A DNA stretch of 64,000 nucleotides from Polytrichum commune (taxonomy: Eukaryota > Streptophyta > Polytrichopsida > Polytrichales > Polytrichaceae), in contig OX485805.1 in the NCBI GenBank assembly GCA_950295325.1, positions 26,337,501 to 26,401,500 on the forward strand, given 5' to 3'. Positions 23,257 through 34,706 of the stretch are shown one piece after another; position 1 is the first letter of the stretch; each line of letters opens with the position of its first letter. Below the pieces are notes generated by a model that was given only the letters and a program-made list of their open reading frames with translations, had not been told where the DNA came from and did no database searches. Position numbers and translations under genes: made by a program.

Positions 23257-23849
23257 TACTGACTACTGTTAGTGACCCTTCCGGCAAGGTATAATGACAT
23301 TTGGTGAAACCTTAAACTTGACTTGCATGTCAATATTCTATTCTAGAATGTATTCTATGGTATTTGTTGGCTAACTTAGCAGTATGTAGGTGACTTGGGT
23401 AAATCTACCCAAGGTCCTCCGGAAGGGCAGGGTTTAGGGCTTATCAGGATGTCACAAAAACTTGCTGAATTGTAGCATCTTTCAGCATGGTGTCTTGACT
23501 GGATAACCCCTTTGCTATTGTAATTCTGCAAGCCTGTGATTTGGACCAATGTTGGACCAGCATCACCTTTTATGAATACTACCACCTGGTTCATCTGTAA
23601 CTAGTAGGCAGCTCATCTGGAAAGTGCTCGAAATTGGACAACTGGAGTGTCTTTCATACGGAGTTGTGTGTGATGTGTTTCATTGTGTTGACAGTGAGAA
23701 GGCTCTGATCAAGAAAGACGACTGTTAAGAGCATGAACTGTGCGTCGAACTGCGTAGACTCGTTGTCGAGACACGTCCCGGACATTTTGGAATGTTTTTT
23801 TTCCTTAATTTATGCGCGTTGCTCTACTTATTTTATGCATCTATTTATA
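23257..23849. other. Intergenic DNA, no gene recognised
   Basis: Only a 72-codon minus-strand frame (23,376-23,594) without recognisable features. Confidence 0.45.
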
Positions 23850-24184
23850 GACCGACTAATTTAATGAGGCATGTTGTAGGACACGTGTTTAAATGAGATT
23901 GGATTACATCTTCAAATTTTAGTATCTACTCGACAATAGTGAACACAAATGGGAGGACCTATGTATTTAGTTAAGGAATTAACGAACATGCATTTCCAAT
24001 AACCATAACTAAATCAGGGTAGGTCCAACTTTCAATCTGATTTTTGTTGATAGTTCATTGCAGATTTGCTAATGCAGCACATGTTTTGTTGTGTAAATCT
24101 AAACGGTAGAAGTTTAAGAATAAGAAAAACGAACCGAATAACACCCACATACCTTAATATACCAGTCCAACCTTGAGTTATTGC
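23850..24184 (+). repeat. Interspersed repeat R2, copy 2
   Basis: Related to 1,600-1,970 in the same orientation, with 'gggaggacctatgtattta' and 'agcacatgttttgttgtgt' in the same order. Confidence 0.6.
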
Positions 24185-24720
24185 CAACAACTAGTCTGCA
24201 CCGATCAAGCCCACTTTAGACTCACCCGTGGTTTCCATCCTGGAATTGCTGTTATACAGAGACAAAAGGTCTATAATACCCTTCTGAAGAGTTGATGCAG
24301 TTGTGGAAGGGATACCAAGTAAACCTTCAAGCTCCTTAAAAGGATCATACACTAGTCCGGTGTCTGCAGTGGCCGTAAATAAATGACTGCCACCCATGTC
24401 CATGAGCGGACTCCAACTCTGAATTGTTGAAGCTTGATTTGATGCCTCACTGCTAGAAATCTTCTCTTTTAAAGTGAACTTTTTGCCAGGTCTGAGATTA
24501 TTGTTAGCTAATGATTTTCACACTTTCATTCCATCTGGACACCTCTCACGCGTAACCCCAGAGCCTCCAAACAAAGAGGCTGGCAGTTTCTGTTTCTCAG
24601 TTGACACTTCTGGTTGCACCTTCTTCCTCGGTTTCTGACAAGGCTCATACACAACTGCTTGTTGACAACAATTTTCAAATTGTCAAATCCAACACATCAG
24701 AAGACACAATGCAAAACATG
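24185..24720 (-). pseudogene. AP-4 complex subunit epsilon pseudogene, C-terminal piece
   Basis: AP-4 epsilon is the large adaptin of a trans-Golgi sorting coat. On the minus strand this stretch encodes the linker region: Thr-Glu-Lys-Gln-Lys-Leu-Pro-Ala-Ser-Leu-Phe-Gly-Gly near 24,560-24,600, then after a break Pro-Phe-Lys-Glu-Leu-Glu-Gly-Leu-Leu-Gly at about 24,310-24,350. Both resemble the conserved linker of plant AP-4 epsilon. The order agrees with the N-terminal piece at 25,307-25,723, but the hundreds of residues normally between are missing. Stops separate the pieces. The family call is from memory of the motifs. Confidence 0.65.
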
Positions 24721-24754
24721 GTGGTCTGAAGTTCTAGATGGAATGAAAGGTGTG

Positions 24755-24905
24755 CGAAGGAGTTACATAAAAACACTATTCCCGGCCTTGGGATGCTTAA
24801 CCTCGGAGTTCCCACGGGATGCAGATGAAGGGCGGTTTGAACCACTTTTAGTTAACGGGACCCTTCTCTTTGATGATGCGAGATGCTCAAACACTCCCAC
24901 CACTT
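24755..24905 (-). other. 5S-rRNA-like segment, possibly a Cassandra-type TRIM fossil
   Basis: On the minus strand, GAACTCCGAGGTTAAGC followed by 'atcccaaggccgggaatag' aligns with the internal promoter (box A and intermediate element) of plant 5S rRNA, and 'ctgcatcccgtgg' upstream fits the preceding helix. The rest of the 120-nt gene is only loosely conserved, so it is not a working 5S gene. Cassandra retrotransposons carry such a 5S sequence in their LTR, and SINE3 elements are the alternative. Ends and a second LTR were not found. It sits between AP-4 epsilon pseudogene pieces. Confidence 0.5.
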
Positions 24906-25306
24906 GAGGTGCCAACAGAACAAACCTTAAAGTACTCAATGTTGACATGCTAATAGAGTTATAGCTTATTTCAATGGGATTTTTGGTCCGGAGTGGGTTG
25001 TTTGGCATACAAGACCTTCCATGTTTGGCAAGTATTTGGTGCATGCTTGGAATTGGTGTGGGGGTTTGAATATAGGTTGCTTTTCATACACATTCAAACA
25101 CTACCTCCAAGCATCCACCACAAGTGGAAGAGAAATTATTGACACTTGTATGCAAAATAACCAATGGCAAGTCATGGGGGACCAACTCCCGTTGAAGTCC
25201 CATTGAATTCAAGGATAACCTAAACCATCATGGTCTCAACTTCTTAACATTCCAGAAATATATGATGGCTGCAACTAAAGTATCAGATGGGCCATGTTTT
25301 GAGTAC
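24906..25306. other. Sequence between AP-4 epsilon pieces
   Basis: May be the rest of the 5S-bearing insertion plus remains of an intron. The expected next exon of AP-4 epsilon was not found. Confidence 0.4.
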
Positions 25307-25723
25307 CTGTTTGAATTCAGGTACAAGGTGATCAACCAAGTTTGGATAGTGTTGATGGAATCTGTGTAATGCCATGACAGCTTTCTTCCTAACATACTCT
25401 TTAGGGTGATTCAGCAATTCCACAATTTGAGGCAAAACTGCAGGAATTGTGTTTTAGTTGATAAGCTCACAAAGTGCTGCAAGAGCTGCACAAACAACAA
25501 GATAGTTATCCGATTTGAGGTCCTTTTGGATGGTGTTGACAATGAGGATGATGAGATCATAATCCTCATTTCAAATAATGTGACCGAGGTACCTGGTTTT
25601 TTTACACAAAAAATTGTTGTCATGGGTCATTTTTACAGCAAGAATAAATCCGAATGACACATCGTGGCCCAGCATTTCTATGTATGGAAGGCCGATGATG
25701 TAATATTTCATCTTTTGTTGAGG
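25307..25723 (-). pseudogene. AP-4 complex subunit epsilon pseudogene, N-terminal exon
   Basis: One continuous minus-strand reading gives the adaptin N-terminal trunk: Ile-Glu-Met-Leu-Gly-His-Asp-Val-Ser-Phe-Gly, Ala-Val-Lys-Met-Thr-His-Asp, Asp-Leu-Ile-Ile-Leu-Ile-Val-Asn-Thr-Ile-Gln-Lys-Asp-Leu, and Pro-Lys-Glu-Tyr-Val-Arg-Lys-Lys-Ala-Val-Met-Ala-Leu-His-Arg-Phe. These are characteristic of plant AP-4 epsilon. The exon ends at a GT donor (25,306-25,305). Two in-frame stops break it: TGA at 25,571-25,573 and TAA at 25,454-25,456. An intact parental gene should exist elsewhere in the genome. Confidence 0.88.
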
Positions 25724-26468
25724 TATATCAAACGTGTGAGTTAAACTGCAATCAAATAATCCTACATATAATTTGGTTAGGTCAAATTTGAGAAAACGTT
25801 TAGAAAACCTCTAGATCCATATACCAACACTGATAATTTCACATTGATTCAATCAGATCAAACTACAACAGTGAATCAATACCTACCAAATGTAGAGTTG
25901 CAATTTTACTCTTTTGTTTCTGTATCTTATAGTTGCAAGATCTGAAAGGATGCAATTTGGGTTGCATCAATGTTGAATGAATCTTTACTAGCTAAACGTT
26001 CAAATGTGAGTTATTTGATACCAAACGTGTGAGTTAAATGAAGTTTGAATAAATCATTAGCTAAATGTTGAATTAGTTCTAAAAAGATAATAAACCCTTC
26101 AAAGGGTATGTAACAACACCAACTCAACATTGAACGCTGACCACTTGCATTTTGAGATGTGATATCGTATACCTACGACGCTCAAGTCTTCACGAAACCA
26201 GTGGGTAAGCTGCACTATTCTATAACCCCAATTTCATCAGATCCTATCGGAGACTGGATTGAATGAAAGTAACAATTTTGACTTGAATCAGAGTCAATCA
26301 TAACCATAACACCCTCAACAGAAGACTCCTACCACACTATTGTTAGCCATTTTCCTAGAAATGAAACAAGCCTCGAAAGAATAACAAGAAGTAGAATGTG
26401 ACACAAAGCTCTGCAAACGCCTCCTCTTCACAACCTTCATCAAAGAATATAACTACCGTGCTGGCTGA

Positions 26469-26504
<36 letters not shown>

Positions 26505-27170
26505 AAAAATTGAGCTGAAATTAGCTCACCCGTGTTTGAAAGCTGTCTTCATGATTCTGCAAGGCCAGGAAATACACACAGCATCGATCGGAAAATTGTA
26601 AAGAACAAGTTTCTGCAATTAGGGCAAGAAATCAAAGAAGCAGAAATGACAAATTTGCCCACATCTCACTGTCATACCTTTCTCACCCAACTTCTCGCAA
26701 AGGTTTTGGGACCCAGAATTCGCACCCCAAATTGTCGTCTCTTATAAAAAAGCCCACAGGCATGCAGATTTCTTACTTGAAGGCAACAATAATCGACTTC
26801 TTCATCTCCTCGTGCTGCTGCGATTGTCTGGAGCCTTCAGACCCACAACGTACTAACATAACCCACAGATCCTTTTATTCAACTTGATTTGCATACAAAA
26901 AGTGTTAAACTTCTGCCGATCACATAAACACCACCCAACTGCATTTCTTCAAAGGGTTGAAACTGAAATTTACAAATCCTACTAAGTGACCACCTTTTTT
27001 GGTGACTCTCTTCAGTAATGATGAGTGCTTTCTGACAATCTACACGTCCAGACTACTTACTGTATTTATGCTTGTACAGACTGTTCCTTCAAAACAGAAC
27101 ATGTCGAAGTACGAATCACTATTTGAGTACTGTTGCAGTAGAGTTCTCCATGTAAATTAAGTAGTTGCTG
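25724..27170. other. Intergenic DNA, possibly decayed 5' region of the AP-4 relic
   Basis: Contains a GAAA run of about ten units (26,468-26,506). Read on the minus strand, 26,740-26,755 has a TATA-like 'cttttttataag' followed by transcript-like sequence towards the pseudogene, so this may be the old promoter and 5' UTR. That is a guess from position and composition. No coding exon was recognised. Confidence 0.35.
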
Positions 27171-27179
27171 CTTCGCAAG

Positions 27180-27222
27180 GGAAGACGTTAAATACCCCCC
27201 CACGAACTTATAGGGGGCACCT
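27180..27222 (+). repeat. Left terminal inverted repeat of the outer MULE
   Basis: About 43 bp, including the internal mirror 'taccccc' and 'tagggggca'. It matches the complement of 57,897-57,939 with two mismatches. Weaker similarity continues inward ('gcagggctgcccg'-like). Confidence 0.95.
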
Positions 27223-27389
27223 CTGACAGGTACAGGACTGCCCGCGAAGTGACGTCAGCAGTGTCCAGCCGCCCATCCACTCCACTCGACGTTCATCCAA
27301 TCCACGTCTGCGTTGAAGGCGTCCTCCAGACCTGCGTAGCTAGGATTTAGTACACGACATTGACATATACTAAGATCCTTATACATTTA

Positions 27390-27600
27390 TACATACAATG
27401 TTATATACACAATGTTACAAGTATAGGGTACTGTATATCCAGTTCTGCATCTGCTGTTCTGTATACCCAGATCTGTACACCCAGACCCAGTTCTGCATAT
27501 GTACATATACAGTACATGCTCTGCAGATCTGCGATGGAGTGTTCCTGTATATCTACCTATACAGAACATGCTCTACAAGTATGCGAATGGAGTGATTTTT
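27390..27600. repeat. Left subterminal repeats of the outer MULE
   Basis: Degenerate short repeats of the forms 'ctgtatac', 'gttctgcat' and 'tatacag'. A similar cluster of 'ctgtatacg' words lies just inside the right end (57,640-57,815). Subterminal repeats of this kind often bind transposase; that role is inferred. Confidence 0.6.
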
Positions 27601-27717
27601 GGATCTAGGGTTTAAGGGTCTTGGAACGCAGAGCACACATTTCTTTGCATAGTGTGTGATGGTTTAGGGTTTCGTCATTTGTGCTCACGTTTTCAGATTT
27701 TGAGTTCTTTGCTATCC

Positions 27718-27958
27718 GTTTCCAGTTCTGTTGTTCGAAGTAGTTGGGTACTGCTCAAATCTTCTTCATCGCCTTCACCTTGCATCCCCTCCCTCGTTTC
27801 CAGTTCTGCTGTTCGAAGTAGTTGGGTACTGCTCAAATCTTCTTCATCGCCTTCACCTTGCATCCCCTCCCTCGTTTCCAGTTCTGCTGTTCGAAGTAGT
27901 TGGGTACTACTGAAATTTTCTTCATCGCCTTCAACTTGCAAGGACACACCCCCTCCCT
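27718..27958 (+). repeat. 78-bp tandem repeat, three copies, 5' of the outer transposase
   Basis: The block beginning 'tttccagttctg' and containing 'gttcgaagtagttgggtact' and 'tcttcatcgcc' occurs three times at 78-bp spacing. Since 78 is divisible by three, a Ser/Pro-rich frame runs through all copies, but it precedes the likely start codon at 27,975 and is probably untranslated leader. Confidence 0.9.
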
Positions 27959-27974
27959 CATCACATTCGTATTC

Positions 27975-30340
27975 ATGGAAATGGCCTCCCGAAATTCTGT
28001 TCAAGAGAAGGCGACCACCCATTTCTCCCGCAATTTGTCAAATCCTCAATCCAGTGTAGAGTGCGATGATGACATCCCACAAATCGCTCCTGCAACATTT
28101 CGTGCAATGCAGGCTGATCTTATAATTTCGTTGAGAGAGAGAGTTCAAAATCCTCCTCCAGGTGCATTTGCTATGGACGACTTGGTGTGGACCAACCACG
28201 TTACACAAGGTCAAGGGATACAGAAAACCTCTAAGCTAGCTGTAATATTGTGGGAGAGACTTGATGATTTCATTAAAGGCGAGCAACAACATCCTCAATT
28301 TCCCTGCAATTTTACCAAGGAAATCGTCCGTGTTAACTTGCCAAACTCCTTGCGAACACCTCGTGCACACAGTCCTGCTATTGTACTGAGGTTTGACCTA
28401 CTGCCTGCTCTGAATTTGAAACCACACACTATTCATGTTCTGCTTGTCATAATGTGCTCACCAGCCAAATATCAAACTTATGCATTTCATTCTACACTCC
28501 ACAATTTGCAGTACAATGTCCTTACTGTTCATGAGGGTGTATGGATTCCATGTCCTGCAAATATGTACATATAAAATTTTACATATTCAATACATGTGTT
28601 CTTCCATTGCCATTGCAGATACAGGTGCAATTTTGGTCCTGAAGATAGGAGTGATATTGTTGCGTATGATATGCAAGCTTTACTGAAATCTACAAAAAAA
28701 AAAAAAAACAGAAGATGTTGCAGAAGAAAAAGCGAGGTAAGAAGGTAATACCGGAATACGAGTCTTTCGCAGTGAGCAAATCAACCCGTCCAAAGGCTGC
28801 GCGCATTGGCAAGACATATGTGGGCAACTCAAGAAAGCGAGGGTGCCAATGTTGTTTTCTTGCGAAGAAGCCCTATCTGGACCACTCGTTGTGTTTGCTA
28901 ATTTATGAAAATGCAGAACACTTGAACAAAGCTGGAGAACACTGCCACGGCACCATGCTCGGTGGATTTAGATATGCGCTCGGTGCTGGTCTTTCAACTG
29001 AAATGAAACAAAAAATTGCTGAAATGCATGCCTATGGGTTATCCCCTGCCCAAATCATGCAACAACACACCAAAGAGGTTCGTGAGCTTGCCGTGTGTAA
29101 TGGAGTGGTGACGCGCGACACATTCTTGTTGCCGTGCGACGTCAGAAACATATGTCGAAAGAGGGCTGAAGATCTATAGGAGAAACATCCGTCCGACCCG
29201 ATTAGCGTCCGTATGTGGGCAACAGAGAATCCAGACAGCGTGTTCTACTACCAAGAGCACTCGCTACTGGACCTTAATTCTCAAACACAAGACGACTCAC
29301 CTTTCACCATAGGCATACAAACTGAATGGCAACTTGAAAAGATGGCAAACTTCGGTCACAACAGCGCTCTTTCCATTGACGCCACGTTTGGTACCAGCCA
29401 GACTAGGGTAAGCTAATGTCCATGTCCTTCATCTTCGTCGTCATGTTCTGTGATGATTTTCTCATACTGCCAGTCAATTTGTTTCAACCATGTTCTGCCC
29501 TATGCTAACAATGATGTTCATTGTTTCTATAGTACCCACTCTACACTGTTATGGTGTTCGATGATTGGAGAAATGGCATACCAGTGGTTTTCTTTGTCAT
29601 TTCGTGGACACGTGAACAAGATCTCCGCCCAGTTCTTCAAGCGCTGCATGACAGGGTTCAAGGGTTCAAAAATGATTGGTTACCATCCTCTATTATCGTT
29701 GACAATGCTCAGGCTGAAATAAACACACTTGGGTAAGCAGTTATTGTCTGTTCTGCAACTTTTACTTTGTAGTCTCACCCCAATATGTAATGCAGTGTTC
29801 TGCATTGCATATTGGTGTTAATTATTAATTCCTCACTGTTACAGGTATTTTCCTCAGTGTTCATCCTCTGAGCTCATAATCTGTTGTTCTGTCTCTTGCG
29901 CAGCATGGTGTGGCCGCAAGCCAAAATTTTCCTGTGCTTGTGGCATGTCAGAAAGTCATGGGCAGAGAACGCCATCAAGAAAATTTCAAGCGCTGCAGAA
30001 CGCAACACTGTTCTTCAAATGCTCGGCGACATAATGTACGGGAAAGGTTGCAAGGTTGAGGATGATCCTATCGACTGGGCCCTCGACCAACTTGACAATA
30101 TATCTAACACTCGTCCATTGGCGAGTGCGTTCATGACATACATGAACGATGTTTGGCGAGTCAAGACACCAATGTGGTACGTCGGAGCGCGACGGATACC
30201 ACATGCAGGACAGAACACTAACGCGGCTATTGAATCCTATCACAACAATTTGAAGAGTGTTCTAAACTCTGCCAAAGAGAGATTTGTGGGTAGGCGCATG
30301 GATCTCACGGGTGACGTTTTGACTCATTACTGGTACAGTG
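27975..30340 (+). pseudogene. Outer MULE transposase, N-terminal and catalytic part (split gene)
   Basis: A Mutator-family DDE transposase would cut and reinsert the element. Exons: 27,975 to about 28,560; 28,619-29,407; 29,533-29,732; 29,904-30,340, joined by GT-AG introns. Catalytic features are in order: Leu-Ser-Ile-Asp-Ala-Thr-Phe (first Asp), Ile-Ile-Val-Asp-Asn-Ala (second Asp), Cys-Leu-Trp-His (the C-x2-H of MULEs) and Ala-Ala-Ile-Glu-Ser-Tyr-His (Glu). The second exon has a run of about 15 A at 28,694-28,708 across which the frame shifts, and an in-frame TAG at 29,177-29,179. At 30,340 the gene is cut by the nested MULE. The reading resumes at 48,199 in the same phase. The Met at 27,975 was chosen because it opens the first frame showing family-like sequence. 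Confidence 0.85.
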
Positions 30341-30415
30341 GGACGAGACTTGTATGTGAGCGGTGAGCAGAGAGCGGAGAGCAGAGAGTGGCGATTTGGA
30401 GAGCGGAGAGCAGAA
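30341..30415 (+). repeat. Left terminal inverted repeat of the inner MULE
   Basis: Starts GGACGAGACTTGTATG, then 'gagcggtgagcagagagcgg' and further GAGAGCGGA-like units, ending with 'gagagcggagagcag'. It pairs with 48,115-48,188. Confidence 0.9.
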
Positions 30416-30909
30416 ATGGTGTAAAAATAGGAAATATTCTATATTAAATTTAGAATTTCCTTAAAATAGTACAGGAATATACTTAGAATATTCCAGATTA
30501 TGCCAGAAATAGAAAAAATTTGGGACCTATTTCCGTGGAATGTGTAGGCACTAAATAAAATAAATGCCTTGAATTTGAAATGGTCTGATTTAGTTTGGGA
30601 ACCGTGAAGTGCAAAAATGATAGTAAAATTGTGATATAATAAATAAGTAGATGATGAAAACCAAGGATGATCCCAAGATGTATAGAGACACATGATACAG
30701 TTGAGTATTGTAATCCAACATTTTGAGTTGAATAAAAATAATCCATGCGATTGTATTTATTATATTATTGAGCTGACAATCTTAAATTATTCAATGAAAA
30801 TCTTATATCACTTAGTCTATGTCGTACTCGATTAGAAACATGGATGAATAGGCACTACTTCATCGATCTATCATGTTGATGGGAGAAAGGGACACTCCTA
30901 GAGTAAATC

Positions 30910-33900
30910 CTAGGTCCGATCTAAAGGGTGAGTTAAAATTCCACTCTCGAGAATTACTTTGACCTCGTTGAAGCTGAAGGTTGGCGCGTGGATGAAAAGG
31001 TCTACATCAGGATTGCGATGGCAGACCTTTAAAAGAATATAGTAAACATGCTTGCAATACGAGAATTGATTCCGCCCTCGAAAGTTGGTCATTGTCTTCT
31101 TGAACGCAGGGCATGTGCAACCCGGGAGGGAACTGATGGTGATATGGTATTGTGTCACATCGGGTGGCATCATCGAGTCTAGCGCAATGATGCAGCCATG
31201 GCCAGGGTGAGGAATCATTGTGACCGAGCGGAGTTGAGCATTGAGGGAGTCCGAAGAGCCCATGGATAGCCGCTGCTGAGGGTTTGGACGGGTTGCGGTG
31301 CGCTTAACGAGCTTCCCTTCTCTCTTCCCAGGATACCTGTCCGCATCTGCTGGCACCGGCACGGAGTCTAGATTTGCCGGAGACGGTGCAGTGGAAAAGA
31401 GCCTTCTGGGTGAGACTGGCACTTTCTGCGGCAGTTGGAATCCGGCCGCCTCGAGGGCCAGGATCTCACATTGCTTGAGGTTAGTGCCAAGTTTCACTGG
31501 CCAAACATCCGGAATGCTTGGTCTCTCCTGTTCCGCAGAGTATTGAACAACCCATTTGCGCCTGCTACCCTTAACGCACCTATGGATATCATCTGAGCAG
31601 AAGAAAAACTCTGTGGTCTCTTTCACATTCCTCCTAGTGCTGTGCCATAGACCGGTGTACGTAGGGGCAGGGGTTGATTTTGCACCCCTTACGATTCTCT
31701 CAGTACACTTCTTTTTGGTGACAGCTCTCTGTGCCCAACAACATTTGGCAGAAGTCTTTGGCAACCGAGCGATGTGCCACTCCTTCACGTTCACCCTAGT
31801 CTCCTCGACGGCAGTGACGTGGCTGATCCGTCCCTCGGGGATGTGGGACGGGACGACATTGTCGGCATATGGCGCCATGGGTGCAACTTCCGGGACATTG
31901 GAATCATCCTCTTCAATAATTATGGGCATGTTAGTGGAACGAGTCCGGACAGCCCTACCAGAGCCACGGGGATGTGAGAAGTTGACCTTATCAGGTCTGT
32001 GCGACTCCTCTTCTGCTCCAAGAGGTAGATCTGCTTTCCGTTTCGTGGACCCGAATACCTCTTCCCCAGCCATGCAAGGCACCCGGGTACAGAACTCTTC
32101 TGCTCCAGGCATGTCCATCATGGGGTCTTCGAGGACTAAAGGATTACCCGTTTGCTTCGCCCTGCGCTCTGCCAACCTTAGCTTGAGCTCTTTCTTTGTA
32201 GGGCCTGTACCGCCGACATCACCTTTCAGGAACTGGTAGTAATTGACAACCTGTAGGAAGCCTCAAACGAAGTCGTCCACGGTAGCAACATAGAGGTCGC
32301 CGCCGCTATTTCCAGACGCTTGAAGCCACTTGTTGTGTATTGATTCGGCGAGATTACATGAAGGCATTTCTGCTAGTTCTCCTTCTGTAAATTTCTGCGT
32401 GCACATAGTGGAAGCAATTATAAATTGGAGAAGAGTTGTGAAAATTACAGTGAAAGAAAAAAAAAACAACAAGTTTTGGGACAACATACCCCGGTCATGA
32501 AGCCTCCCCATTGGCGATAACGGAAATGCCAGAATGCAAGCCAGAGCTCCAGTTTGTCAAGTGCCTTCTCTGTCACTGCCCCGGCGGATACCCACCATGC
32601 ACGTAGCCCGTGGTACAGGTTTTCCGCTTCGTCCATGGTCCTCGCGGTCCTATATTGGTGGCACATCTTCTTGTGCTGCTCCCAGAGTTCTTCGGGAATG
32701 TATTTCTCGGTATACTTAACCATAGATTGGGTCCAATGAAACTGACAGGTTCTCTCCCGGTCATCCATGCGGTCCTCCTTCTTCCCGTTGCCATATATGA
32801 CCCGAACTGCATTCCAATTGGCCTGGGCGCTGTCGGCCATGAAACCCTTGAAGTTGGTATCGACAACACCATTCCTCTCCATCACAGCATTGAGATTCTT
32901 CCAAAAAACGATATGGGCATCACAGTCCTCCGATTGCATGTCACAACTTGCAATGGTCATGACACGACAATACGTGGAGTCATACACGTGGCATGCCATT
33001 GTGGTCCATTGTCTAACCCGTTTCACATGGTCGAACATCATCCAAGCATTCTCCAGATCTTCGCCGGGCTGCATACGCTTCACCAAGTCTACCCCACTAC
33101 CAGGCCCGACTTCCGACATCTTGAAGACAAAAACCTTGTCAAGATCAGCCCCTTGACCAGGGAATTTGTTCTCCTGAACAAAGGCCCATAAACTGATTCC
33201 ACGGAGTTTGGTGATAGAGTCCATGACACCATACCTTTTGAGGTATCGGAAGCTCATGACCTTGTTGCGGATGTTCGGGGAAGCCATGTCCTTGCACCGG
33301 TCGAATACAGGAACAAGTTCCTCCAGAGTGAGCTTCTTTGGTGGCGCGTCATCGGATTGAAGAAGATAGTTGCCAATTAGAACTTTGCTAGCCTCCAACA
33401 CAAGTGCACTCTTGGTAGCCTGAGGAGTCTTCTCGATCTGTTCTTCAATTAAGCCACTGATCTCAGCCTTAGTGTCTCTGTAGTCGCCCACCTTGACAGG
33501 GTGATCGTGAGTTCCAATGTGGATGCACGCTCTTGTGTGGTTGTTTTTGCCAGCAACATAATAAATTTTCGCTCCACATGTAGCAATACATGTTGGGGGT
33601 TCTTTACATACCTTGCAAACAAACGTAGAGTCAGGTGGGGGCGCTTGATCCACTACAAAGGCTTGGAGGGTACAACCTTCAAACTCTGTCTCGTTGACTT
33701 CGAAAATACGAGGTCGGCGGATCAAATATTCGCACTCCTTGTTGTTGCAACGCAGGTGTCCAACGCAAGCGGAAGAACGGAAGGACAAACCAAAGTCGTT
33801 TGTGATGTTGGTGGTGATGGTCTTCGTCCACACATGGCCGTCGTAACGCTTGTCCATTCCCTGCATTGACTTGGCCTGTGACCGTGCGGCCGTGTCACTA

Positions 33901-34706
33901 GCGGGTGGCAACTCAAATATGACGACACCATCGAACTCAGCAGGAAGGTACTCTACTCTCTCGTGTCTAATCACTGAGTAATCTAATTTTTTTAGAATAT
34001 TTTTTTTTCCCGGCCTTCCTGCAAGTTGTTTTAGCAATGGAAATATGCTAACAGTCTCTTGGGACAAAGGATATACTTTAGGAGCATTCCCACTAACTAT
34101 AACCTGAGGCGGGGGCTTGGTGGGACTGCCCTCTTCATCTGAAGAAAGTGTAATTACAGACTGAACTCTAACGTTTTCTACAATTGGCGTGTCGAGACCG
34201 GGCTCGAGCTTGACCTTCACATCACGTGGCAGAGGAGTTTGAATGGTGCACGTAGAGGAATTACGAGGAGTGAGGATCTCAGTAGACGCAGCCATCTGAG
34301 AATTAGTGAGGCCATACACTCGGTAACTACCTGGAGGAAGACTCCAAAACAAGTTATTGTTCTCATCTCGCTGCGATACCCGACCAAGGGTGTATGTAAG
34401 TTCTGACGTGACAACATCAAAAATATCCTCGTCAACAATAATAGTATCCTCTCTGAAGCCGAACCGAATACTCAGACGTTGGGACGTCACGTAAGCTAGA
34501 CCGTCCTCTTGCATCCGAAAGGTAACTGGGACTCTCACACCATCTGCATAGAGGACAGCCAACCCCAAGTCTCCAATAGCAGGAATATGAGCCATGATAA
34601 GGGGAATGAGCCCTTGCGGCAAGATGGAAATATGAAAGAGGATTCTAAACATTGTGGGCCATCTATATATTACAAATGGGCTGCCAACGACAACGACATG
34701 ATCCAC
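30910..34706 (-). pseudogene. Inner MULE transposase (two exons, one premature stop)
   Basis: A large MULE transposase, 1,233 codons if read across one stop. Exon 1 is 34,706-32,490 (739 codons) and exon 2 is 32,394-30,910, joined in phase by a GT-AG intron. Residues about 280-420 form a Cys/His cluster resembling WRKY-GCM1/FLYWCH DNA-binding folds (Cys-Asn-Asn-Lys-Glu-Cys, then His-Ile-Gly-Thr-His). The catalytic core has Asp576 (Val-Tyr-Asp-Ser-Thr-Tyr), Asp625 (Met-Ala-Asp-Ser), Cys654-x2-His and Glu756 (Asn-Leu-Ala-Glu-Ser). A SWIM zinc finger (Cys-Thr-Cys-Pro, then Tyr-Cys-Lys-His) lies near the C-terminus. A TGA at 32,263-32,265 (codon 783) follows the Glu and removes the SWIM region. 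It may be a CGA-to-TGA CpG decay. Otherwise the frame is open, so the damage is recent. Confidence 0.9.

Noticed and set aside
24755-24905. Functional 5S rRNA gene
   Set aside because: Only the internal promoter core is well matched; the ends and other helices do not fit a working 5S gene.
27652-27974. Ser/Pro-rich 135-codon frame as the N-terminus of the outer transposase
   Set aside because: It consists of the 78-bp tandem repeat and is out of frame with the transposase-like sequence that starts at 27,975; more likely leader.
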